From: an uncultured Alphaproteobacteria bacterium
GTDB taxonomy: Bacteria > Pseudomonadota > Alphaproteobacteria > RF32 > CAG-239
Direction: 5' to 3'
DNA: 37,473 bases
Assembly (NCBI GenBank): GCA_944391415.1
Contig: CALXTM010000015.1
Span: forward strand, 1 to 37,473
A program made the translations under genes and the position numbers. Position 1 is the first letter of the stretch. The number at the start of each line of letters is the position of its first letter. Below are positions 17,314 to 25,281 of this stretch, piece after piece. The notes under the pieces were generated by a model. It made no database searches. It was given only the letters and a program-made list of their open reading frames with translations, and was not told the DNA's origin.

Positions 17314-18426
17314 ATGAAAAAGATATTTTTGTCATGCTTGTTTGCCTGTATGGCATTTATGGCCAACGGACAAGCAAGAGAAATAGAAGTCGAGGCGATG
17401 GGTGTTGGCAAGGATTATGAATGGGCGGTAATGAATGCTTTGGATAATGCCGTAAAACAAACCAGCGATGTAACCATAAACCGTAATGCTCCGATGCAAA
17501 GAATGGAAATTAAAACAGGAGAGCGTCTGACAGAATCATTGGATGAAAGCTTAAATGTTGATGACGGATCAATTATCGGCGGTAAAAAATCGGCAGCATA
17601 TTCCGGCAAAGCTGACGCGCAATATTCAGCAGAGGCAACCGCCGAGCTTAAAGAGATCAATGCTCGCTATGAAGGCAAAATAAGCTCTTATAATGTCATT
17701 TCATCAGAACAAAAAGATGATGGCAACTATTATGTAAAAATCAAAGCCACGGTCAAAAAGTTTGATGATTATGAATCGCCAGATTTGATTAAAAAAGCAA
17801 AATATTCTTTGTCGATCATGCCTTTTAGGGCTGAGGCCAAGATATCTTGTGTTGGAAAAAGTGTTTCATCGTCGTCATTGGTGGGAAAGATTTCAAGTGT
17901 TTTGTCGGAAAAGCTATCCAAATCTAAGAAGTTTAATCTAGTGGATAGAGAAAACATGGATGCGTACTCTTATGAGCTATCTTTGGTATATAATGATTTT
18001 ACCAAAGAAGAGAACAAAAATCGTCTGAGAAACATTGCTCCGGCCGATTATTTGTTGGTTGGCGAAATCAAAAGTTTTACAACCAGTAAAAGCACGCAGA
18101 ATGTTCCGATAACCGGCGAGACTTATACTAATAGCTCGGCCAATATATTGGTCTCTTATAAATTGTTGGAGACTGCCACCATGGAAGTTATTACATCTTC
18201 AAGCGTGGAAGAAAGCTTAAAAAAAGAAGGAAGTTTTAGCTCTTGCGCAAATGTCGAAAAAGATTTGGCAAAAAAAATAGGTAATAAAATTGCCACTGAA
18301 ATTTTAACCGAGCTATTTCCTGACTATAAACCGGCACCCGAGCCAACCAAGAAAAAAGCTAAGCCGACAAAAGCGGCTAAAGCAGCTCCTGCTAAACCGA
18401 CACCGATAAAATTACCGTTTGACTAA
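17314..18426 (+). CDS. CsgG-like periplasmic/outer-membrane assembly protein
   Basis: A signal peptide (to about NGQA, 20) precedes a domain with an EIEVEAMGVGKDYEWAVMNA start, as in flagellar FlgT-type or LPP20-like modules. A CsgG-like alpha/beta domain (about 165-335) follows, with LSIMPFRAE, KKFNLVDREN and ADYLLVGEIKSF. The tail (about 345-370) is rich in Lys, Ala and Pro. There is no lipobox cysteine, unlike CsgG itself. As the last gene of the cluster it probably works with the LpoB- and YcfL-like lipoproteins in an envelope complex. A strong terminator follows. Confidence 0.75.
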   Translation: MKKIFLSCLFACMAFMANGQAREIEVEAMGVGKDYEWAVMNALDNAVKQTSDVTINRNAPMQRMEIKTGERLTESLDESLNVDDGSIIGGKKSAAYSGKADAQYSAEATAELKEINARYEGKISSYNVISSEQKDDGNYYVKIKATVKKFDDYESPDLIKKAKYSLSIMPFRAEAKISCVGKSVSSSSLVGKISSVLSEKLSKSKKFNLVDRENMDAYSYELSLVYNDFTKEENKNRLRNIAPADYLLVGEIKSFTTSKSTQNVPITGETYTNSSANILVSYKLLETATMEVITSSSVEESLKKEGSFSSCANVEKDLAKKIGNKIATEILTELFPDYKPAPEPTKKKAKPTKAAKAAPAKPTPIKLPFD

Positions 18427-18440
18427 GTTATGCGGACAAG

Positions 18441-18472
18441 AAAAAAGGGCCTGGGATCGGGCTCTTTTTTTT
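18441..18472 (+). terminator. Terminator of the envelope operon
   Basis: AAAAAGGGCC pairs with GGGCTCTTTTT around a short loop, followed by more T. This intrinsic terminator closes the run of genes from 13988 to 18426. Confidence 0.85.
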
Positions 18473-18493
18473 GATGGTTGATTATTTGGCAAG

Positions 18494-18826
18494 ATGGTGA
18501 TACATATTGAACCAGATAGATTGTTAAATTTTATAAATTATTTTGTTATGATTGCCGGAACAGCAATAGTATTTTTCTTTGCAGCCTATTTTTTTATATT
18601 GGCGGCATGTGATGCAGGTAATTTTCGCGGCGCTATTTTAAGCATGTCGGGATTACTTGCAGTCGTATTTACGGCCGGATATTTATTGTGTCTGGGGCTT
18701 ACCTTTATCGAATCAGCCAAATCAGGAGTAATTGCCATCGGAATATCCATTGGCATTTTGATAGTGGCGCTGATTTTTTATAAGTACAAGGATGTCCCGC
18801 CGCCATCTGACGAATGGCTTCAGTAA
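18494..18826 (+). CDS. Small membrane protein, unknown
   Basis: This 110-residue protein has three strongly hydrophobic segments (about 13-38, 44-66 and 76-95) and a short charged tail with KDVPPPSDEW. It is an inner-membrane protein of unknown function. Its ribosome-binding site is weak. It lies between two terminators, so it is a separate transcription unit. Confidence 0.6.
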   Translation: MVIHIEPDRLLNFINYFVMIAGTAIVFFFAAYFFILAACDAGNFRGAILSMSGLLAVVFTAGYLLCLGLTFIESAKSGVIAIGISIGILIVALIFYKYKDVPPPSDEWLQ

Positions 18827-18860
18827 AAAAAACAGCTTAGCTTAAACCAAGCTGTTTTTT
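18827..18860. terminator. Bidirectional terminator
   Basis: AAAAAACAGCTT and AAGCTGTTTTTT form a 12-bp stem around ten bases. It lies between the convergent membrane-protein and repeat-protein genes and can serve both. Confidence 0.88.
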
Positions 18861-18862
18861 CA

Positions 18863-19291
18863 TTAATATCCACCCACCGAGGTTGGGACATAGTCGCCTT
18901 TGGCATTGTAGCCATAATCAATACGGTCGTTACCAACCGAGGTCGGAACATAGTCGCCTTTGGCATTGTAGCCATAATCTATACGGTCGTTGCCAACAGA
19001 GGTTGGGACATAATCGCCTTTGGCATTGTAGCCATAATCAATACGGTCGTTGCCAACAGAGGTCGGGACATAGTCGCCTTTGGCATTGTAGCCATAATCT
19101 ATACGGTCATTGCCTACTTTGGTCGGAACATAGTCGCCTTTGGCATTGTAGCCGTATTCAACCCTTTTTCCATCTATCTCAACCGGGACATAGTCGCCTT
19201 TGGCGTTGTAGCCATAGTTAACCCGTCCGGCTTGAGCCGAGGATGCAAAAAACGCTATGCCGAGCAAAGCTATACAAAAAGTTTTTTTCAT
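18863..19291 (-). CDS. Secreted protein of seven 20-residue tandem repeats
   Basis: The start at 19291 has AGGAG upstream and gives a signal peptide ending near SSAQA. The rest is seven repeats whose consensus is GYNAKGDYVPTSVGNDRIDY, encoded by 60-bp DNA units that stay nearly identical on the minus strand. The first two units are divergent (VEIDGKRVEY and TKVGNDRIDY) and the last is cut short as TSVGGY. There are no cysteines. The Tyr/Gly-rich beta-type repeat suggests a surface or periplasmic structural protein; function is unknown. Copy number may vary between strains. Confidence 0.85.
   Translation of the reverse strand: MKKTFCIALLGIAFFASSAQAGRVNYGYNAKGDYVPVEIDGKRVEYGYNAKGDYVPTKVGNDRIDYGYNAKGDYVPTSVGNDRIDYGYNAKGDYVPTSVGNDRIDYGYNAKGDYVPTSVGNDRIDYGYNAKGDYVPTSVGGY
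18878..19240 (-). repeat. 60-bp in-frame tandem repeat
   Basis: Seven 60-bp units repeat in strict register within the secreted repeat-protein gene. The block encoding GYNAKGDYVP is the most constant part of each unit. Copy-to-copy differences are few and many are silent. Confidence 0.9.
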
Positions 19292-19478
19292 TGATCCAAA
19301 CTCCTTATTAAAATATCTTACAATCATTAGAACATCTATTTATTATGTTGGCAAGGATAATATAAGTTGCTCAATAAATTAAAAATTTTTGAGGAAGAGG
19401 CGGCAAGACGGCTTGATGTCGGCAACCGCCTGTGTTAGCTTGGCTTTTAGTTAATTAAAATACCGAGGTGATTTGAAA

Positions 19479-19828
19479 ATGGCTGATAACAATGGTGTGA
19501 TTACATTAAAAAACGAGAGAGCCGAGTGCAGAATCGCGCTTTTTGGCGGCAATATCTTGTCCTACCGCCAAAGGGAGAAGAAAATGATGTCTTTTGGCTG
19601 GGCGATTTGAACAAGTTTGACAATGTTCAGGCAATCCGCGGCGGAGTGCCGGTTTGTTGGCCAAGGTTTGCCGAAGAAGCGTTAAACAATCACCTGCCCC
19701 GCCATGGGTTCGCCCGCTTGACAAAATGGGAATTGCAAAAGGCAAACGTTGATGATGACAAAATCGAGGCGGAGCTCACTTTGCCGATTGAGGCTAAATA
19801 TAATTTAGCACTGGAATTAAGGCTTTAA
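19479..19828 (+). pseudogene. Truncated, frameshifted aldose-1-epimerase family gene
   Basis: The ATG at 19479 follows GAGGTG and the product begins like a glucose-6-phosphate 1-epimerase/YeaD-type protein (CRIALFGGNILSYR). The frame is then lost. One missing C in a C-run near 19566 would restore SYRPKGENDVFWLGD, and the shifted frame continues with FDNVQAIRGGVPVCWPRF and HGFARLTKWEL. The sequence stops at about 115 residues, less than half the family length, and runs into a palindrome. The gene is therefore broken twice. Confidence 0.85.
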
Positions 19829-19848
19829 GCTAAAAATCACAAATATAC

Positions 19849-19885
19849 AACACTAAAGCCCCCTTTTTTTGGGGGCTTTAGTGTT
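19849..19885. repeat. Perfect 15-bp palindrome with T7 loop
   Basis: AACACTAAAGCCCCC and GGGGGCTTTAGTGTT enclose seven T. No T-run follows the stem on the plus strand, so it is not a standard terminator in that direction. It marks the point where the truncated epimerase gene gives way to A+T-rich accessory DNA. Confidence 0.85.
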
Positions 19886-19969
19886 AATGGTGCGGATTGC
19901 TGTGCGAGTATCGGACAACTTTTTATGATGATTTTAAGCATTTGAGTAGGAAGATTGAAATATTTTAAC
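19886..19969 (+). pseudogene. Remnant of the WC..YRT small-protein family (copy 4)
   Basis: Directly after the palindrome, the plus strand reads WCGLLCEYRTTFYDDFKH then LSRKIEIF and a stop. This matches the C-terminal two-thirds of the small proteins at 22955 and 26603. An in-frame TAA stands immediately before the W codon, so no start is available. The N-terminal part and the 159-bp upstream repeat are absent. Confidence 0.7.
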
Positions 19970-21128
19970 CATTTTGCTTTTTATTTTGATACAGCCGTAA
20001 GTTATTGGCATCATAGGTTATTTTGTGTGGCTTGTTAGGAACTTTAGTAATAGTTGATAATCCTCGTAATTCATTTAATGATGCTTTATTCTCTTTAAGG
20101 GGATTAGTTACTTTGCTTTTTAATCTAGCTATTTCCACAGAATTACTCAATTTGTTAGCAAACTCGGTATCAAACGGTTTACCATTTTCAACATATTCTT
20201 TGAAGAGAGGATACATCTGACGGGTTAAATCATTTGCTTGCTTCCAGCCATGATACCACTCATTTTCATTTGCCACCGGTGTTCCCATAGTTTTTTCATT
20301 GTATAAAGCTGTTGAGCAAGCTGCAAAAGCTTCATTAATTGCGCCAATCGCAAAAACTTTCATTTGTTCTCTATTAAATTTGTTGTTTTGATTCCCTTTT
20401 TTTTCAAAGCTTTTGATAACACTATCAACTAACCTTTTCATTTGTGGGGAGGTTTCATTTTCTATATCTTTTTTGAATTGAGAGTTAAAAAAAAGAAAAT
20501 GAGTCGTTTCGTGGAAAGGGGTAGAAGCTTTTCTTTTTAATATATTTGATTTTTCGATATAATTATCAGAAACTTCGTTTTTAGTTAAAGAATAATCCAT
20601 ACTTACATTCTCTGAATTAGATATTCCATCCATTATTTTATTTTTAGGAAATGGATTTAAATAACAGCAACATTGTTTATCTTTGGGAATAGAAAAACAT
20701 TTATACAAATTATTTAAATCATTTTTATAAACAGATTGTGCAGAATTCATTACTTCAATATTTTGATTAATAACTTCCTTGTTCCGCTCATAAAAAAGAG
20801 AATAAGCTTCAAATGCAGGCTTTAATATCTTATCCAATCTATCAACTTCTTGAGGAGACAGATGTGTTGACATCAAATCCTTAAAACCATTATAATCAGA
20901 AATATTGAGCTTTCCTATTTGCTTATGAATTAAATCTGATTTTATTCTTGCGTTTGTTCCTCTTTCAGGAATTATATCCATTAGACGATTTAATCTTTCA
21001 TCTTCAAAGCCTTCTATTGCATTTTTTGCCATTTCTGGATTTTGCATACAATTACGATATAATCCGTAAAAACTATACATCGGATTACTTCTAAACTTTA
21101 TGAAATTTGTATTTTGAACATTTTCCAT
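19965..21128 (-). CDS. Probable HEXXH zinc metallopeptidase, unknown family
   Basis: This 387-residue protein has no recognised family. It contains H206-E-T-T-H210 in STPFHETTHFLFF and, 56 residues later, NEAFA with E266. That arrangement fits a gluzincin-type zinc site with His, His and Glu ligands. No signal peptide or membrane segment is visible, and three adjacent cysteines (CCC, 153-155) stand before the site. The context is the A+T-rich accessory region and the 3' end touches the copy-4 remnant. A secreted effector or island-encoded toxin protease is possible, but this is inference. Confidence 0.6.
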   Translation of the reverse strand: MENVQNTNFIKFRSNPMYSFYGLYRNCMQNPEMAKNAIEGFEDERLNRLMDIIPERGTNARIKSDLIHKQIGKLNISDYNGFKDLMSTHLSPQEVDRLDKILKPAFEAYSLFYERNKEVINQNIEVMNSAQSVYKNDLNNLYKCFSIPKDKQCCCYLNPFPKNKIMDGISNSENVSMDYSLTKNEVSDNYIEKSNILKRKASTPFHETTHFLFFNSQFKKDIENETSPQMKRLVDSVIKSFEKKGNQNNKFNREQMKVFAIGAINEAFAACSTALYNEKTMGTPVANENEWYHGWKQANDLTRQMYPLFKEYVENGKPFDTEFANKLSNSVEIARLKSKVTNPLKENKASLNELRGLSTITKVPNKPHKITYDANNLRLYQNKKQNG

Positions 21129-21208
21129 ATCTGTATTTCCTATAATATAATAGTTCGCACATCTTTATTATAAAAGAAAAAACAAATCCAATAATACGGA
21201 CATTCAAA

Positions 21209-21460
21209 TTATTTAATATTTTTTGTTTGTTCTTTTAATTTTTTTTGCAGGATTACTGTATTTATAGTATTCTCCTTTTTATTATTGCTTATTTCTTCAT
21301 TTGTATTTTCTTTGGGGGTATCAGATTTGTCTGTTTTTATCCCCCTTAAATTTGCTATTTTATCTGATTTGCTAACTGAATTTTCTTGAGAAGTTTCATC
21401 ATTATTTTTTTGACGATTGGTTCGTTTGATAATTTGTCCATATTCATCAATAGCTATTAT
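21209..21460 (-). other. Open frame of 83 residues without a standard start
   Basis: On the minus strand an AAGGAG element (21470-21465) is followed 4 bases later by ATA-ATA-GCT and then an open frame reading IIAIDEYGQIIKRTNRQ and a Lys/Asn/Glu-rich tail ending in KEQTKNIK. The upstream TAG is 11 codons away and there is no ATG, GTG or TTG between. It could be a gene that lost its ATG, a rare non-canonical start, or chance in A+T-rich DNA. The remaining spacer between 21129 and 21690 holds only short copies of gtccgat-type sequence in both orientations (about 21573, 21625 and 21706). Confidence 0.35.
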
Positions 21461-21690
21461 TTTTCTCCTTATTGCAAGACATAACTAAGATAATTATATA
21501 ATATCACATTAATCAAAATAAATAAACACATTTTCTTATATATCTTCTAATGATAAAATTATGCAATAAATAAAAGTCCGATAAGTTCACATAAATTGCT
21601 AAATTAAAAACATCTAAAATCGGACTGGCGGAAAGCCTTGGTTTACATAACAAAAAAGCACCTTAATCGGTGTATTTCTAAAAATGGTGC

Positions 21691-21776
21691 GTGTGACTTA
21701 AGCAATTATCGGACTAAAAACTATGAAGATTTTAAGCAGTTAATAAGAAAAATTGAGACTTTTGAAATCCTATAAA
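21691..21776 (+). pseudogene. Remnant of the WC..YRT small-protein family (copy 3)
   Basis: The plus strand contains YRTKNYEDFKQLIRKIETFE at nearly identical DNA level to the gene at 22955. The preceding WC segment is followed by an in-frame TGA and a 1-base shift. No upstream ribosome-binding site or 159-bp repeat accompanies it. It is a dead copy. Confidence 0.75.
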
Positions 21777-22124
21777 TCAGAGAATTATCTTTTTCAAAAT
21801 TTCAATTTGTTTTATATGTTGAAAATCCTCCCAATTTAATTGAGCTTTTACCGGTGCCCCTAATAAATATTCTTTTATTTCATTGATGTTATGAAATTTT
21901 TGGTAATATAGATGTTTACTTAGAGATGAGGCTTCAACTGTACCATCATATCCATAATCCATTAGCCCTAATTGCATTAAGATGCTGTTTTTTCGCATTA
22001 TGGTGTAGGCAGTCTCTAAATTACTATTTAATAAAATCCCGCGATCCGTAGCATTAAACTCTCCACATCGTTTTTTTAGTCCAAAGATTTTTTTGTTGCG
22101 TAAAGTATAGATATCGAAAAACAA
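21777..22124 (-). pseudogene. 5'-truncated gene fragment, unknown
   Basis: An open frame of 115 residues (for example RCGEFNATDRGILLNS and YGYDGTVEASSLSKHLYY) looks like the C-terminal part of a larger protein. The only start is a TTG with a TAA directly before it and no ribosome-binding site. No family is recognised. Its 3' end abuts small-protein copy 3, suggesting that rearrangement produced the fragment. Confidence 0.45.
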
Positions 22125-22183
22125 TTAAGCAAGAACCTGTTTTTTGATACTGCTTGTCGAAAAATTAGTACAGTCGGGAGGAG

Positions 22184-22735
22184 TTATTGATTTTTGGGAT
22201 AGCAGTCACATTCTTTACCGTGGGCGTTAAGTATGCCGACAGCCTGAAGATAAGAATAAATAATGGTAGAACCGACAAATTTCATACCGCGTTTTTTCAA
22301 ATCTTTTGCTATCTTGTCCGACAGGGGCGAGGTTGTCCTCAGAGTGTAATCTTCAATAAGCGTTTTGCCGCCGGTAAAGCCCCATATATAGGCGTCAAAC
22401 GAACCGTATTCTTTTTGAATTTGTTTGAAAATGAAGCTGTTTGTAATACAAGCGTTAATCTTAAGTTTGTTGCGGACAATAGAGCTGTTTGCGTAAAGCT
22501 CTTGGCATTTTTCTTCCGTATAAGCACTTATTTTATCTATGTCGAAATTATCAAAGGCCTTGCGAAAATTGTCCCTTTTGTTCAAAACGCATTCCCATGA
22601 CAAACCGGCCTGAAATCCTTCTAAAATAAGAAGTTCAAACAATTTGTCGTCCGAATGTTCGGGCTTTCCCCATTCGGTATCATGATATTTGACATAAAGA
22701 GGATTATTAAGATTTACCCAGTTGCATCTTCTCAT
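22184..22735 (-). CDS. tag: DNA-3-methyladenine glycosylase I
   Basis: TAG removes 3-methyladenine from alkylated DNA. The 183-residue protein starts with MRRCNWV and has the zinc ligands C4, H18, H172 and C176 at the spacing known for TAG, the catalytic-region ILEGFQAGLSWECVL with E39, and GFTGGKTL. It is intact. It lies in the accessory region with no partner gene on the same strand nearby. Confidence 0.95.
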   Translation of the reverse strand: MRRCNWVNLNNPLYVKYHDTEWGKPEHSDDKLFELLILEGFQAGLSWECVLNKRDNFRKAFDNFDIDKISAYTEEKCQELYANSSIVRNKLKINACITNSFIFKQIQKEYGSFDAYIWGFTGGKTLIEDYTLRTTSPLSDKIAKDLKKRGMKFVGSTIIYSYLQAVGILNAHGKECDCYPKNQ

Positions 22736-22841
22736 CGTGGCTTCAACTTTCTTTTGCGATGTATTTCGGAGGAATTATTCCGCCTTTGATATAGAATCAT
22801 TTTTATAATGTCAATATATTTTTATTTTAAATTTCCCAATC

Positions 22842-23000
22842 GTAGCAAAATGTCGTTGGCAAGTTGCATTTTAGGGGCTCCCAATAAAGAAAATATACCG
22901 CATAATATAAATAGTTAATGAGCAAAACACTATTATAGAGGAGGAAAAAACAATGTGGTAGATGAACAGCTTAAAACGCCAGAAATTAACAAATGGTGCG
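22842..23000 (+). repeat. Exact 159-bp direct repeat, copy A
   Basis: This segment is identical to 26490-26648. It contains an untranslated leader with a strong GAGGAGG element, and the first 15 codons of the small gene at 22955. Sequence diverges immediately on both sides. Confidence 0.92.
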
Positions 23001-23101
23001 CGATACTGTGCAGTTATCGGACTAAAAATTATGAAGATTTTAAGCAGTTAATAAGAAAAATTGAGACTTTTGAAGACGGTTGTTGTAATTTAACTTTATA
23101 A
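22955..23101 (+). CDS. Small WC..YRT family protein (copy A), unknown
   Basis: A 48-residue open frame starts at GTG 10 bases after GAGGAGG and reads VVDEQLKTPEINKWCAILCS, then YRTKNYEDFKQLIRKIETFE and a short tail. Compared with the copy at 26603, at least five differences fall at third codon positions and are silent, which supports this frame as the coding one. An overlapping ATG two bases earlier encodes only Met-Trp before a stop. The conserved core WCxLLCxYRTxxYxDF has two Cys and many charged residues. No known family is recognised. Confidence 0.55.
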   Translation: MVDEQLKTPEINKWCAILCSYRTKNYEDFKQLIRKIETFEDGCCNLTL

Positions 23102-23166
23102 ACATTATTTAATATTTTACAAAAAAGTGAAAAATATATTTTTGTTAATTATGTTTTACAAATTAG

Positions 23167-23195
23167 TTTACTTTTAACATTTTGTAATATATAAT
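23167..23195 (+). promoter_or_regulatory. Promoter of the first DUF4143 ATPase gene
   Basis: TTTACT and TATAAT are separated by 17 bases, about 25 bases before the ATG at 23220. An AAAAGGAG ribosome-binding site lies between. The promoter sits just after the small-protein gene, outside the 159-bp repeat. Confidence 0.65.
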
Positions 23196-23219
23196 ACACA
23201 TATAAAAAGGAGAACCGGT

Positions 23220-24551
23220 ATGAGTAATTTATCTGATTCATTGATAGACAGACCTGAATATGTGGCTAAATTATATGCTTGGAAGACAAAAACTGATTTG
23301 GTTAAAATTGTAACAGGTGTTCGCCGTTGCGGAAAATCAAAATTATTTTCATTGTTTCAAGCAAAAATTATGGCTGAAGATAATGTCAAAGCCAATCAGA
23401 TTATAAATATCAATCTTGAAGATTTATTGCAAATCCGTGAAATAGGTTTGGAATTTGATGAACAGAAATTTTTAATCAACTACGATAAACTGTTGGATTA
23501 TATTTTATCTCACCTTAATTCTGATAAAATGAATTATGTTTTTATTGACGAGATTCAACTTTTGAGAGATTGGCAGTTAGTAATAAATACTTTACGCTTA
23601 CGGGATAATATAGATGTATATTTAACCGGTTCAAATGCTTATATGTTTTCAAGCGATTTAGCAAATTCTTTTGGTGGGCGTTATATTGAGATAAAAATGC
23701 AGCCTTTTTCATTTAAAGAATATGTTTCTGCTTATCAGAAAAAGCTCGCACAAAATCAAGATACTATAAATTTACAGGAAATATATTCTCATTATATCAA
23801 GGAAAGTGGTTTTCCTCAAACAACAGATTTTTCTTCCAACAGACAACTTATCAATGATTATTTGTTGGATACCGTTTATTTAAATACAATTCAAAAAGAT
23901 ATTGTTAAGCGTTTTAACATTAACGATACCAATAAACTTGATGCGGTTGTTCACTATTTATTTGATAATATAGGTAATGAAACATCTATCAGAGGAATTG
24001 AACGGGGATTGAAAGCCGGCGGATATAATATTTCTGTTCCGACAATAGATACATATATTCAAGGATTGTTGGACAGTTATTTGTTATATAAATGCGACCG
24101 CTATGACCTTAAAGGAAAACAATTTTTAGATAGTAATTCCAAATATTATGTTGCGGATATTGGCTTAAGGACTGCTTTATTAGGTCACGAAGATAAAGAT
24201 TTTGGGCATATTCTTGAAAATATCGTGTATCTGGAGTTATTAAGACGCGGTTATAAAGTTTCCGTTGGCAAAGTGGCAACAAAAATCATCCAACAAGACG
24301 GAAAGAATGAACGAAAAAATCTGGAGGTTGATTTTGTGGCTCAAAAAAGCGGCGGAGAGATTGAATACTATCAAGTTGCGTTATATGCATTGGAGCCTGA
24401 AACCCTAAAACGCGAATTATCTTCACTGGAAACTATTGATGATAATTATCCGAAATTTTTATTGTCAATGGATTATGGAAGTGGTGAAAATAAAGGTATT
24501 AAGCGTTTGAACGTTTTAGATTGGCTTATGGCTGTTGAATATAACGCTTGA
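23220..24551 (+). CDS. AAA ATPase with DUF4143 nuclease-like C-terminus (1)
   Basis: This 443-residue protein has an N-terminal AAA_14 ATPase with Walker A GVRRCGKS (33-40) and Walker B FIDE (108-111). A middle winged-helix-like region (about 210-300) follows, then a C-terminal DUF4143 domain with FGHILENIVYLELLRRGYKV and EVDFVAQK, the Glu and Asp pattern of a PD-(D/E)xK fold. Such proteins are very common in mobile or host-associated genomes; their role is not established. A paralogue lies at 26809-28011 on the other strand. Confidence 0.9.
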   Translation: MSNLSDSLIDRPEYVAKLYAWKTKTDLVKIVTGVRRCGKSKLFSLFQAKIMAEDNVKANQIININLEDLLQIREIGLEFDEQKFLINYDKLLDYILSHLNSDKMNYVFIDEIQLLRDWQLVINTLRLRDNIDVYLTGSNAYMFSSDLANSFGGRYIEIKMQPFSFKEYVSAYQKKLAQNQDTINLQEIYSHYIKESGFPQTTDFSSNRQLINDYLLDTVYLNTIQKDIVKRFNINDTNKLDAVVHYLFDNIGNETSIRGIERGLKAGGYNISVPTIDTYIQGLLDSYLLYKCDRYDLKGKQFLDSNSKYYVADIGLRTALLGHEDKDFGHILENIVYLELLRRGYKVSVGKVATKIIQQDGKNERKNLEVDFVAQKSGGEIEYYQVALYALEPETLKRELSSLETIDDNYPKFLLSMDYGSGENKGIKRLNVLDWLMAVEYNA

Positions 24552-24625
24552 AAAAGTCATGTTCATAAGTATCCTTCTAAATAAAATATCAAAAGTCAAA
24601 AGACTACCAGATGGATATCTAGATG

Positions 24626-25252
24626 CTAGAATAAGGGAGAAAATAGTTCTTGTTTTCGGATAAAATCTGGTGTTATCTTTGGAAAGTTTATATATTTATT
24701 TTTTTGCGTCTCTTGAATGGTTTCTATCTTAACATCTAATAGATTTGCGTATTTTTGAATAACATTTCCAATTTTAAATATATCCTCATCAAGCTCATTA
24801 AATGAGAATATGTCATTGTGTTTTGTATCTTTAATGATGTTTCCATTTTTCTTTTTATAACTGTTTTTTGTGAAATTCACCACAGTAAAATGCGCGATTT
24901 TTTTATTTCTTACATTTTTATATTTTTCATAAATGTCGTTAATTATTTCTTCGTCTTCTTTTACATCATAACATGTTGTTTTTGAAAACTGTTGAAGAAA
25001 TTTTATTAAAGTATAATCATCTCTATATTTTACTTGATCTATAATTTTGCAAATTTCTAAAATGATATTGTTATGTACCAAAAGAAAATATGATGATAAC
25101 ATAGCAAATTTTTCTCCTTGGAATTGAGAAAGAAAATCTTGCATATCAACACTTTCAATTAACATATTTTTAATATGCTGTAAATAACAGATATCTATAT
25201 ACGATGAAAGTATGTATTTCTTAAATTCACTTATTATGCCATCTATACTCAT
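24626..25252 (-). CDS. HEPN-like protein (possible RNase/abortive-infection type)
   Basis: The 208-residue protein is helical, with no signal peptide. It contains a YFLLVHNNIILEICKIIDQ helix and R115-NKKIA-H121, an R-x5-H motif of the HEPN type used by RNases in toxin-antitoxin and abortive-infection systems. The overall look resembles AbiU2-like HEPN proteins. The gene is the last of three on the minus strand (26368 to 24626), with 29 bases to its neighbour. A separate antitoxin is not obvious. RNase activity is inference. Confidence 0.5.
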   Translation of the reverse strand: MSIDGIISEFKKYILSSYIDICYLQHIKNMLIESVDMQDFLSQFQGEKFAMLSSYFLLVHNNIILEICKIIDQVKYRDDYTLIKFLQQFSKTTCYDVKEDEEIINDIYEKYKNVRNKKIAHFTVVNFTKNSYKKKNGNIIKDTKHNDIFSFNELDEDIFKIGNVIQKYANLLDVKIETIQETQKNKYINFPKITPDFIRKQELFSPLF

Positions 25253-25281
25253 AACAAAATTTTCTTATAAGTAGCTCTTTT

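Noticed and set aside
18878..19240. 60-bp periodic repeats as a CRISPR array
   Set aside because: The repeats are contiguous and in frame within a signal-peptide protein; there are no unique spacers.
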